Positions 7,832 to 15,152 of a stretch of 18,157 bases of DNA are shown here, piece after piece; position 1 is the first letter of the stretch; every line of letters begins with the position of its first letter. The position numbers and the translations under genes were made by a program. The notes under the pieces were generated by a model that worked only from the letters and a program-made list of their open reading frames with translations, was not told the origin of the DNA and ran no database searches. The stretch comes from DATKMS01 sp041497995 (GTDB taxonomy: Bacteria; Desulfobacterota; Binatia; HRBIN30): positions 1-18,157 of the forward strand of contig JBGQHM010000098.1 of the NCBI GenBank assembly GCA_041497995.1, read 5' to 3'.

Positions 7832-9790
7832 ATGCGCCAAGGTTCCGTGAGGCCGGACCGGGAAGTGGTTTTGGCAGCCGCGCTGACCGTGGCGTTGTCT
7901 GTCATCTACGCTGCTGGCGCCTGCCCAACAATTTACGTCGGCGATAGCGGCGAGCTAGTGGCGGCGGTCTACGTCCTCGGCATCCCGCACCCGACGGGTT
8001 ATCCCCTCTACATTCTGCTCGGCAAGCTGTGGACCGTGCTCCTTCCGGTGGGCTCCATCGCCTATCGGATGAGTCTCTTCAGTGCCTTCTGGGCGGCGGT
8101 GGCGTGTGGTGTGCTCTATCGGCTCTGTCGCGGTTTGGATCTGCATCCGGTTGCGGCGCTGGTCGCAGCGCTCCTGCTGGCATTCAGCCCGAGCTTCTGG
8201 GGCGAGGCCAACGTGCAGCGGGTGTACTCTCTGAATGCGGTGTTTGTAGCACTGGCCACGGCCGCCGCGTTCGGCTGGTACAGGCGGCGAAAGCCGTGGC
8301 TCCTGGTGCTTGCGTTCTTTGTCTGTGGGCTGGGTGCGGCCAATCACACGTTCATGGCTGTGTACGCGCTCGCCCTGGCCGTGTGGGTGATGCTCGTCGG
8401 CGGATTCCGCCGCGTCGCTGCCGCGACGGGCGCCTTTGCGATCGGCCTACTGCCATACTTGTACCTGCCGGTGCGATCGCGGATGAACCCACCGTTGGAC
8501 TGGGGCAATCCAGAAACGTTGCAGGGCTTCCTCGGCGTCGTTCTGCGGCGCGGTTTCTGGGAGCGCGCCTGGATCGAGAGCCCCAGCGACCTCGTTACCA
8601 TCGCCATCGACTACGTTCGCAGCCTCGGAGTGGAGCTGGCGTGGGCCGGGAGCGGGTTGGCGGTGCTCGGCATCATTGCAAGCCTCGCTAGCAGGCAGCG
8701 CCGCGGGCTGGTGCTGCTGCCGCTGCTCGTGATGGCCGCCAACCTGGCCGCGCTGGCTGCTCACGGTTCGCGCAGCGATATCTTCATTTGGCACCGGTAC
8801 TACATCCCATCGTACGCAATGGCGGCGTTACTTGCCGGCCTGGGCTGTGACCTGTTGCTGGCGCACCTTCCCCGCCCGCTTGCCGTGCTCCCGCTCTTGA
8901 TCCCGGCATTCCTTCTGGTGAGCGGTTGGCGCGAGTGTGACCGCAGCCGCTACCGCATCGCGGAGGACTTCGCCCACGCCGTTCTCACGTCGGTGCCACC
9001 AGGGGCACACCTGATCGCCACCGACGACAACATCCTCTTCGTTCTCATTTACCTCCAGATGGTTGAGCATCAGCGTCCCGACGTCGACCTCATCCTCCAA
9101 GGAGTGGGCGGCGCCGATCTGCCGCCGCTGCGATTCAATCCGGAAACCGAGCCGCTCTTCTTCACGCACCATCCGAATTGGAACCTGCCAGCGCTGGAGA
9201 TCGTACCGATCGGTGTGGTCTTGCAGGCCCGGCGGCCCGGCCAGCTCCTACCCTCGCCGGTGCTGCCGGTGCTTCGGCTCGAGGGCGAGGATGATCCGGA
9301 TGTCCCGAAGGACTATCTTACCAAAAACCTGATTGGTCATTTTCACTACATGCTCGGCTTCACCTTCGAGGAGCGTGATTGGTTGCGGGCGCGGCGGGAG
9401 TTCGCTACCGCGGCGGCAGCCTCGCCGGACAATGACGTGCTGTTCTACAACCTCGGCCTGATCTTTCGTCGCAATGGGCTGGCGGACGATGCCATCGATT
9501 CGTTCCAGGCTTCGCACGCCATCAATCCCCGTCATCTGGCGAGCCTCACAGCGCCACGTGCAGCCGACCGCATCGAGGAACTCTTGGCCGAGCAGCAGCG
9601 GCTCGCAAAGAACGAAGCGGTGCTGGCGACGACCCCTGCTCTGGCTGCTGCAACGCGGGGTACGCCTGCCTATCACCGGCGCCTAGCCGAGTTGCTGGAA
9701 GCGCGAGGTGAGCCCGTTGCGGCGCGAGGACACCGGCTCCAAGCTCTGGAGCTGGAGGCCGGGTTCGTCGCGCCGAGGTTGTCGCGATGA
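7832..9790 (+). CDS. DUF2723-family membrane glycosyltransferase-like protein with C-terminal TPR
   Basis: A 652-residue protein counted from ATG 7832; an in-frame GTG at 7811 would add seven residues, and neither has a good ribosome site. The N-terminal half matches the DUF2723 (GT-C-like) pattern: a first helix, then YVGDSGELVAA (Asp38, Glu41), then GIPHPTGYPLYILLGKLW, followed by several hydrophobic segments to about residue 370. The Asp/Glu pair in the first outer loop is where GT-C enzymes hold the catalytic acid. The soluble C-terminal half contains ATDDNILFVLIYLQ and RPDVDLI, typical of the family, and a TPR-like unit near 534-571 (FYNLGLIFRRNG). GT-C enzymes use lipid-linked sugars at the outer face of the inner membrane; donor and acceptor here are unknown. 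It is first gene of a three-gene operon; its TGA overlaps the next ATG. Confidence 0.85.
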   Translation: MRQGSVRPDREVVLAAALTVALSVIYAAGACPTIYVGDSGELVAAVYVLGIPHPTGYPLYILLGKLWTVLLPVGSIAYRMSLFSAFWAAVACGVLYRLCRGLDLHPVAALVAALLLAFSPSFWGEANVQRVYSLNAVFVALATAAAFGWYRRRKPWLLVLAFFVCGLGAANHTFMAVYALALAVWVMLVGGFRRVAAATGAFAIGLLPYLYLPVRSRMNPPLDWGNPETLQGFLGVVLRRGFWERAWIESPSDLVTIAIDYVRSLGVELAWAGSGLAVLGIIASLASRQRRGLVLLPLLVMAANLAALAAHGSRSDIFIWHRYYIPSYAMAALLAGLGCDLLLAHLPRPLAVLPLLIPAFLLVSGWRECDRSRYRIAEDFAHAVLTSVPPGAHLIATDDNILFVLIYLQMVEHQRPDVDLILQGVGGADLPPLRFNPETEPLFFTHHPNWNLPALEIVPIGVVLQARRPGQLLPSPVLPVLRLEGEDDPDVPKDYLTKNLIGHFHYMLGFTFEERDWLRARREFATAAAASPDNDVLFYNLGLIFRRNGLADDAIDSFQASHAINPRHLASLTAPRAADRIEELLAEQQRLAKNEAVLATTPALAAATRGTPAYHRRLAELLEARGEPVAARGHRLQALELEAGFVAPRLSR

Positions 9791-11967
9791 GCCGTATCCT
9801 CGCACCGTGCATCCTGCTGACTGTGTTCGCTGTCCTGGCAACCACCAGTCTGTATCAGAAGTCGATCACCGGGGACGAAGTGACTCATCTCCCCGCCGGC
9901 TACACCTACGTCAAGACCGGTGACTTCCGGCTCAACCCGCAGCATCCGCCGCTGATCAAGGCCATTGCCGGTCTGCCGCTGCTTCTCCTCAATCTGAAGC
10001 CTATCGAGGAAACGGCCGGGTGGGACAAAGGGCAGGAGTGGATTTTCGGGAACGACTTCCTCGTCAACAATTGGCAACCGATCGAACGCATCGTCGTTCT
10101 CGGTCGGTTGCCGATGGTTGGGGTTGGGATCCTGATGGGCCTCGTTCTCTACCTGTGGGCTCGGGAGCTGTGGGGCGACTGGCCGGGGGTGTTTGTCCTC
10201 CTTTTGTACGTCTTCGACCCGACCATCCTTGCGCACAGCGGGGTCGTTCATACGGATATCGGCGTATCGTCCTTCACCGTCCTCACGTTGTACGCGCTCT
10301 GGCGCTTCTCACGAAGCGGGCGCCTCAGCGTTCTACTGTGGTGCAGCGGTGCCCTCGGGCTGACCTTGCTGTCGAAGTACTCCGGGGTCGTGACCGTCGG
10401 TGTTGTGTGGGTCCTTTTCCTCGCGTGTTGCTATGGGCGGACCTGGGAGAGCAACGCGCCGGGCGCGCCGACGGTCCGCAGTGTAAGGCTTGCCTGGGCG
10501 GGAGTGGGGCTCGTTGTTCTGCCTGCAGTAATCGTCACGGTTGGTTTCGGATTTCCGGCGGGCCTGAAACATTACGTACACGGCCTCACCATCATTCACG
10601 CCGACTCCAATCCGCACTGGGAAGGATTTCTATGGGGAGAGTATTCCAAGACCGGCTTCTGGTACTACTACCTGCTGGCAGAGTTCTGGAAGACGCCCAT
10701 CCCCACGCTTCTCTGCTTTGGCGGCGCGCTCCTGCTCGTCTCTGTGAGCGACCGGCGTACGGCCACGGACTGGGCTTTCATCCTGCTGCCGATCGGTGCC
10801 TTCCACGCCGCCGCAATGATCCGGCCGGCCAGCATCGGCGTGCGGCACATCTTGCCCGTGTTCCCGTTTGTCCTCCTCGCTTGCGGCGCCACGGCTCGAT
10901 GGGTGGGTCGACAGCGCCCGGCCTACTGGGCGACTTTCGCGCTGCTCTGTGCCTGGTACCTCGCCGGCACACTGCGCGTGTACCCGCACTTCATTCCCTA
11001 CTTCAACGCCTTCGCTGGTGGGCCGGACGGCGGGATCCGCTACCTCGACGACTCGAACATCGAATGGGGCCAAGATTTCTACTTGCTGCGCGACTACCTC
11101 GAAGCGACGCGTCCAGACGCGGTACGGATCTCAGCGTTCAAACCGATTCGCCCAGAGCACTACGGCATCAAGTGGGAAGCCATGTCGCTCAAAGATGTCG
11201 TGTGGCCGCAGCCAGGGATCACGTACTGTGCCGGCGCGAGCTATCTCCAACGCAGCTCGCTCTACAACGACTACCCGGGGGTGCGCTTTCATTGGCTGGA
11301 GCGTTACCACCCCGTGCGCAAGCTCGGTTGGTCCATCTACGTGTATCGGTTCTCCACCGATCCCGCCGATGAACACGACCCGGCGGTGTTCTTCATCCCG
11401 CGCGATACGTGGTACGCGGATGCGATCGAGACATTAGTCCCGATCGTGTCGCGCTCGCCCCAGTTCAGCGAGGCGCGCCAGCTGCTCGCCGAGATCTACG
11501 CTGCGAGAGGGGGCTGGCACGAAACGCGCGGCGAGCTGGAGGCGGCGACCCTCGACTATCTTGGTGCGGTCAGCACGGCGCCGCGGGCAGCGCGCTACCG
11601 CGTGCAGTTTCGCGACGCTGTCATGCGTTTGCCCGCTGTACTGTCCGTGGACGAAGCGGTAACTCCCGCCATCTACTTCAGTGAGGCCGCGGTACAGTTC
11701 CGTTCGCAGAACCAAGGGCAGGCGCTGCTCGCGCTGCTGCGCTGCCTGAAGCGTGATCCGAACCATATCGAGGCGCATCTGAACCTCGGAACCATCTTCG
11801 CGCAACTCGGATGTCGCCGCTTGGCGCGGATCGAGTGGGAACGCTGCCTGAGCATCGACCCGAGCTACGCTCCAGCACGCACGAACCTCGCGCAGCTTGC
11901 GACGATGCAGCCGCACGCCACACAGCGAAACGAGGCGAAAGCATCGAGCAAGGTGCCCCTCCCGTGA
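9787..11967 (+). CDS. PMT/ArnT-type (GT-C) membrane glycosyltransferase with C-terminal TPRs
   Basis: A 726-residue protein. After one signal-anchor helix come TGDEVTHLPAGYTY (Asp30-Glu31, the expected GT-C acid in outer loop 1) and LNPQHPPLIKA (49-59), both hallmarks of this PMT-like group. HTDIGVSSF and GLTLLSKYSG follow, with many membrane segments. After the membrane part, DDSNIEWGQD (421-430) is a signature of this subfamily. The C-terminal ~200 residues are helical, with TPR units at ~634-704 (HLNLGTIFAQLG, CLSIDP). Likely role: moving a sugar from a polyprenyl-phosphate carrier to a protein or glycan at the outer face of the inner membrane. ATG 9787 overlaps the previous stop as ATGA, with GAGG at 9775-9778 as ribosome site. 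Its own stop overlaps the next start. TPR tails on two successive glycosyltransferases suggest docking of partners or substrates (inference). Confidence 0.85.
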   Translation: MSRILAPCILLTVFAVLATTSLYQKSITGDEVTHLPAGYTYVKTGDFRLNPQHPPLIKAIAGLPLLLLNLKPIEETAGWDKGQEWIFGNDFLVNNWQPIERIVVLGRLPMVGVGILMGLVLYLWARELWGDWPGVFVLLLYVFDPTILAHSGVVHTDIGVSSFTVLTLYALWRFSRSGRLSVLLWCSGALGLTLLSKYSGVVTVGVVWVLFLACCYGRTWESNAPGAPTVRSVRLAWAGVGLVVLPAVIVTVGFGFPAGLKHYVHGLTIIHADSNPHWEGFLWGEYSKTGFWYYYLLAEFWKTPIPTLLCFGGALLLVSVSDRRTATDWAFILLPIGAFHAAAMIRPASIGVRHILPVFPFVLLACGATARWVGRQRPAYWATFALLCAWYLAGTLRVYPHFIPYFNAFAGGPDGGIRYLDDSNIEWGQDFYLLRDYLEATRPDAVRISAFKPIRPEHYGIKWEAMSLKDVVWPQPGITYCAGASYLQRSSLYNDYPGVRFHWLERYHPVRKLGWSIYVYRFSTDPADEHDPAVFFIPRDTWYADAIETLVPIVSRSPQFSEARQLLAEIYAARGGWHETRGELEAATLDYLGAVSTAPRAARYRVQFRDAVMRLPAVLSVDEAVTPAIYFSEAAVQFRSQNQGQALLALLRCLKRDPNHIEAHLNLGTIFAQLGCRRLARIEWERCLSIDPSYAPARTNLAQLATMQPHATQRNEAKASSKVPLP

Positions 11968-13589
11968 AGGTCCGACGGTTGATCCTGCTGGCCAGCGTCG
12001 TGGTGCTCGCGCTGTTCTTCCGCCTCCACCAGCTCGACACCATCCCGCCCGGTCTGTTCATCGACGAAGCGCAAGACGGACTCGATGCCAGCGCCATCGA
12101 GCACGGCGAGCGCCTCCCCGTCTACATCGAGGGCGGCACGGTCAAGGCACGCAGCCGTGAGCCGCTGTTCCACTATCTGATGGCGGGGGTGTTCTCTGTT
12201 TTCGGGACAACGGTGGCCACCGTTCGGCTGACCTCCGCGTTGATCGGGAGCGCAACGGTCGTTGTGTTCTTCTTGCTCTGCGAACGGCTCTTCGGGTTAC
12301 GCCTGGCGTTCCTCGCTGCGACGCTGCTGGCTGTCTGCCGCTGGCATGTGACTTTCAGTCGGATCGGCCTGCGCGCGATCACGCTGCCGCTCTGCATGAC
12401 GCTCACATTGCTTGCCTTCTCCAGCCTGCTGCGCCGGCGCACGGCGCCGGCAGCGGCGCTCTTCGGCGTCACACTGGCTCTCGGGTTCTACAGCTATCCG
12501 TCCTACTGGATCGTCCCAGCTCCGCTCGCTGTCGTGCTCCTACTCGGCATGTGGCGCGACCGCACGATCCCGGCGCGGACGGTGGTGCGCTTGTCGGCAA
12601 TCGTCGCAGCCGCCTTCCTGGTGACGGCGGCACCGCTGATCGTCTACGCGGTGCGCAAGCCCGACTACTACTTCGCGCGCGCCGTGGAGACAGCAGACCC
12701 GGCGCCGGAGGCGGATGGCAGCGTCTTCACCATCGGCGACAATCTACAGCGCGTGCTGTTCATGCTGCACTTCCGCGGCGATCGGCAGGCGCGCCACAAC
12801 CTGCCGGGCCGGCCGATGCTCGACCCGATCATGGGGGTGGCCTTTCTGATCGGACTCTACGTCTTGCTGCGCACGCTACGCACCGACACGCCTCTGAAGC
12901 TAGGCGTGTTGCTCTTCTGGTTGTTGCCCCTGCTGCCATCCGCCGTCACGTCGGCCGCGCCACACGCGATGCGCAGCCTCGGTGCGGTGCTCGCAGTATG
13001 TGTGATCTGCGCCATGGGGATCGGTGCCGTGATGGACCTGGCCGGTCGTAGCGCTACGCTGCGCGCCCTCGGCGCACCCTTGTTGCTGGCCGTCGTCGTG
13101 CTCGTGGCAGTCACGGCCTGGAACTACGACGATTACTTCCGGAAGTGGGGACACGCGCCCGAGGTCGCCGAGGAGTTTAGCGCCGACATTCCCCGGTTCT
13201 TCGAGTACTGCGCTGATCTCGCTGCAGCGAATGACCTGTACGCGTGCCCCTACGTGTTCCATTCCCCGAACATCCAGTTCTTGCGCTTGGCGCGGCCCGT
13301 GCCGTTCACGCTCATCAACAGCGAGGCCGCCTTCGCGGCGGACGAAATGCCGGAACGTGACCGGGTATACGTTTGCGAGGTGCCGGCGGTGAACGTTCTG
13401 CTCGAGAAGCTCCACCCGGAGGTCGAGAGCCTCGGCAACTACGGCGCCTACGGCGGCCACACCGGCCGGATCTACCGCGTGCGCAAGGAAGCGCTCACCC
13501 GCCCGTTGAGCGAAGTGGAACGGTCCCAGATCCGCTACTTCGTCGGGCGGATGCTGGCCGACTTTCAGGTGCGCAGCCGGAACTGGTAG
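11964..13589 (+). CDS. GT39/PMT-2-like membrane glycosyltransferase, no TPR tail
   Basis: A 541-residue polytopic protein beginning KVRRLILLAS, with a first helix, then IDEAQDGLDA (Asp34-Glu35) in outer loop 1. A further REPLFHYL motif follows, as in ArnT/PMT-type enzymes that use polyprenyl-phosphate sugars. Several hydrophobic segments run to ~385. The ~130-residue C-terminal part is soluble and probably periplasmic. I chose GTG 11964 because it overlaps the previous stop as GTGA, has AAGGTG at 11950-11955 eight bases upstream, and puts the start at the positively charged end of helix 1. The same frame stays open back to 11811, but that lies inside the preceding gene. It is the third gene of the coupled operon and the only one of the three without TPRs. 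Substrate unknown. Confidence 0.83.
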   Translation: MKVRRLILLASVVVLALFFRLHQLDTIPPGLFIDEAQDGLDASAIEHGERLPVYIEGGTVKARSREPLFHYLMAGVFSVFGTTVATVRLTSALIGSATVVVFFLLCERLFGLRLAFLAATLLAVCRWHVTFSRIGLRAITLPLCMTLTLLAFSSLLRRRTAPAAALFGVTLALGFYSYPSYWIVPAPLAVVLLLGMWRDRTIPARTVVRLSAIVAAAFLVTAAPLIVYAVRKPDYYFARAVETADPAPEADGSVFTIGDNLQRVLFMLHFRGDRQARHNLPGRPMLDPIMGVAFLIGLYVLLRTLRTDTPLKLGVLLFWLLPLLPSAVTSAAPHAMRSLGAVLAVCVICAMGIGAVMDLAGRSATLRALGAPLLLAVVVLVAVTAWNYDDYFRKWGHAPEVAEEFSADIPRFFEYCADLAAANDLYACPYVFHSPNIQFLRLARPVPFTLINSEAAFAADEMPERDRVYVCEVPAVNVLLEKLHPEVESLGNYGAYGGHTGRIYRVRKEALTRPLSEVERSQIRYFVGRMLADFQVRSRNW

Positions 13590-13603
13590 CGGCTGCACGG
13601 AGC

Positions 13604-13621
13604 ACACGGCCGTGGCCGTGT
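13604..13621. repeat. Inverted repeat in a convergent gap, possible weak terminator
   Basis: ACACGGCC, then GT, then GGCCGTGT: a perfect 8+8 inverted repeat in the 67-base gap between the end of the glycosyltransferase operon and the convergent repeat-protein gene. The position suits a two-way transcription stop, but the loop is too tight without opening inner pairs, and no T-run follows directly (only TCTTT about 12 bases on). It could instead be a protein-binding palindrome. Confidence 0.35.
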
Positions 13622-13656
13622 ACCGACAGCGTCTTTGAATAGGGGCCTGGAGTTGT

Positions 13657-15009
13657 TTACGCGCCGCGCTTGCGGCGGCGCAGGTTGACGGCCAAGACTC
13701 CCGTCAGCAGCAGCCCGCCACCGATCAGTCCGAGCCCCACGGGGCCTACCGCTGGTGCCTGCGCGCCTGGCGGCAGCAACTTGAAGAGCTGCCCGAAGAC
13801 GCCCCGCATGTCGCCGTCCTGATTGACGCTGCCCCACACCACGGCGAGGTCGCCGGCGGGATTGCTGCTCACCGCGGCGTTCTCCTGTTGGTTCGTGGTG
13901 TAGGTGTTGACCTGGAACTCGTTTGTCAACGCCGTGCCCGTCTTGCTGTACCGCCGAGTGAACACGCCGTCGTTGTTGCCATCCTGCTTGCTTTCCCACA
14001 CCACGACGAAGTTGCCGGCGCCATCGAAGGCGAGCGCCACATCGTCTTGCGCGGCCGTCGTGTACTGATTCACTTGGAACTCGGATCCCTGCTTCACGCC
14101 GCTGCTGTCGTAGCGCTGCGCGAAGACGCCCTGCTCGTCACCATCTTGCTTGTAGCTCTCCCAGGCCACGACGAAGTTGCCGGCCTTGTCGGAAGCGACC
14201 GCAGCAGTGTACTGGAAGTTCGTCGTGTAGGTGTTGACCTGGAACTCGGTGCCGCGCTTGGTCGCGGTGTTATCATAGCGCTGGGCGAAGATGCCGTAGT
14301 TGTCGCCGTCTTGGTCCTTACTCTCCCAGGCCACCACGAAGTTACCATTCGCGTCCGAGGCAATCGCCGGGTAGCGCTGCTCGCCGGTTGTGTAGGTATT
14401 CACCTGGAACTCGTTGCCCTGCGCCGCGCCAGTGCTGTTGTAGCGCTGGCTAAAGATGCCGTTGCTGTTGTTGCTGTCTTGCGCGTAGCTCTCCCACACG
14501 ACGACAAAGTTGCCCGTCGAATCGCACGATAACGCCGGATAGCTCTGGTCGTCAGTCGTGTAAGTGTTCACCTGGAACTCGTTACCCTGGGCGACGCCCG
14601 CGCTGTTGTAACGCTGGCTGAAGACGCCCCACCCGTCGCCGTCTTGATCAAAGCTTTGCCAGGCCACAACGAAGTTGCCCGAGGCGTCGCAGTTGATCGA
14701 CGGATGCGCCTGTTGGCCAATCGTGTAGGTATTCACCTGGAACTCGGTTCCGCTCGGCATGCCGCTGCTGCTATAGCGCTGGCCGAAGACGCCATTGTTA
14801 TCGCCGTCCTGGTCCGTGCTCGTCCACACGACGACGAAGTTGCCAGCCCTGTCGGAGCACACGGCGGGGGAGTCCATGTCGCGCGACTGATTTCCAGTGG
14901 TGTAGGTGTTGATCTGGAACTCGCCGCCGGCCGGCTTGAGTTGCGCCCAGACGGGGGCCGACATAACCCACGCCAACATGACAGCTGCCCACACCCGCGC
15001 GCCCCGCAT
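13657..15009 (-). CDS. Secreted seven-repeat protein, probable beta-propeller, with C-terminal anchor-like tail
   Basis: A 450-residue protein. Residues 1-22 are a signal peptide (basic start, hydrophobic core, likely cleavage after VWA). Seven repeats begin at residues 30, 89, 144, 200, 255, 310 and 364, about 55 residues each. The consensus is EFQVNTYTT, Q, P-A, D..GNFVV.W.S, QDGD..G.F.QRY, G, G. Seven such units suit a seven-bladed propeller. The short last unit, lacking its final strand, and the extra GGEFQINT strand at the N-terminus would close the ring (inference). The QDGD loops are acidic and may bind calcium. Residues 421-443 are hydrophobic and followed by RRRKRGA, the layout of a sorting or membrane-anchor tail. 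GGAAGG at 15015-15020 precedes the ATG. Similar repeats occur in many uncharacterised proteins of environmental bacteria; no function is established. Confidence 0.85.
   Translation of the reverse strand: MRGARVWAAVMLAWVMSAPVWAQLKPAGGEFQINTYTTGNQSRDMDSPAVCSDRAGNFVVVWTSTDQDGDNNGVFGQRYSSSGMPSGTEFQVNTYTIGQQAHPSINCDASGNFVVAWQSFDQDGDGWGVFSQRYNSAGVAQGNEFQVNTYTTDDQSYPALSCDSTGNFVVVWESYAQDSNNSNGIFSQRYNSTGAAQGNEFQVNTYTTGEQRYPAIASDANGNFVVAWESKDQDGDNYGIFAQRYDNTATKRGTEFQVNTYTTNFQYTAAVASDKAGNFVVAWESYKQDGDEQGVFAQRYDSSGVKQGSEFQVNQYTTAAQDDVALAFDGAGNFVVVWESKQDGNNDGVFTRRYSKTGTALTNEFQVNTYTTNQQENAAVSSNPAGDLAVVWGSVNQDGDMRGVFGQLFKLLPPGAQAPAVGPVGLGLIGGGLLLTGVLAVNLRRRKRGA
13780..14922 (-). repeat. Seven tandem in-frame ~165-base coding repeats
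   Basis: Unit lengths in bases, from the N-terminal end, are 177, 165, 168, 165, 165 and 162, plus a final partial unit. A core close to GTAGGTGTTCACCTGGAACT (plus strand) recurs once per unit. The periods are all multiples of three, which keeps the coding frame intact and also explains the long open antisense frame across the region. Conservation at DNA level suggests fairly recent internal duplication or continuing recombination. Confidence 0.9.
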
Positions 15010-15064
15010 AATAGCCTTCCAGTTGGTCTCCCGCTTCCCTTACTCACCTTTTCCAGTCTTGCGG

Positions 15065-15093
15065 CTTGTACAGAGGAATCGCCCCGACGTCAA
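15065..15093 (-). promoter_or_regulatory. Candidate sigma-70-type promoter of the repeat-protein gene
   Basis: On the minus strand TTGACG (15088-15093) is followed by a 17-base spacer and TACAAG (15065-15070). This is five of six matches to the -35 consensus, four of six to the -10 consensus, and ideal spacing. It would give a leader of about 50 bases before ATG 15009. It lies in the 143-base region divergent from the phosphodiesterase gene. On the plus strand only a TTGACT at 15116-15121 without a good -10 is seen. Consensus for this organism is unknown. Confidence 0.4.
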
Positions 15094-15152
15094 GGAAAAG
15101 CCATGCCGGGTCTGCTTGACTCTGGAGCCGCGTTTGTCTTAGCCCGGTGGCG

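Noticed and set aside
10020..11372. 450-residue open frame on the plus strand
   Set aside because: Out-of-frame shadow of the PMT-like gene, whose motifs are all in the other frame; Arg/Ala/Pro-rich with no membrane pattern.
11811..11963. Longer N-terminus for the third glycosyltransferase
   Set aside because: The extra 51 residues lie inside the preceding gene's TPR region and are hydrophilic, while GTG 11964 has a GTGA overlap and a ribosome site.
13888..14532. 214-residue plus-strand frame made of repeated units
   Set aside because: It is the antisense of the tandem repeats, which stay open because the repeat period is a multiple of three.
13780..14922. Regular repeats as a CRISPR array
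   Set aside because: The period is about 165 bases, the repeats code in frame for similar peptides, and there are no short unique spacers.
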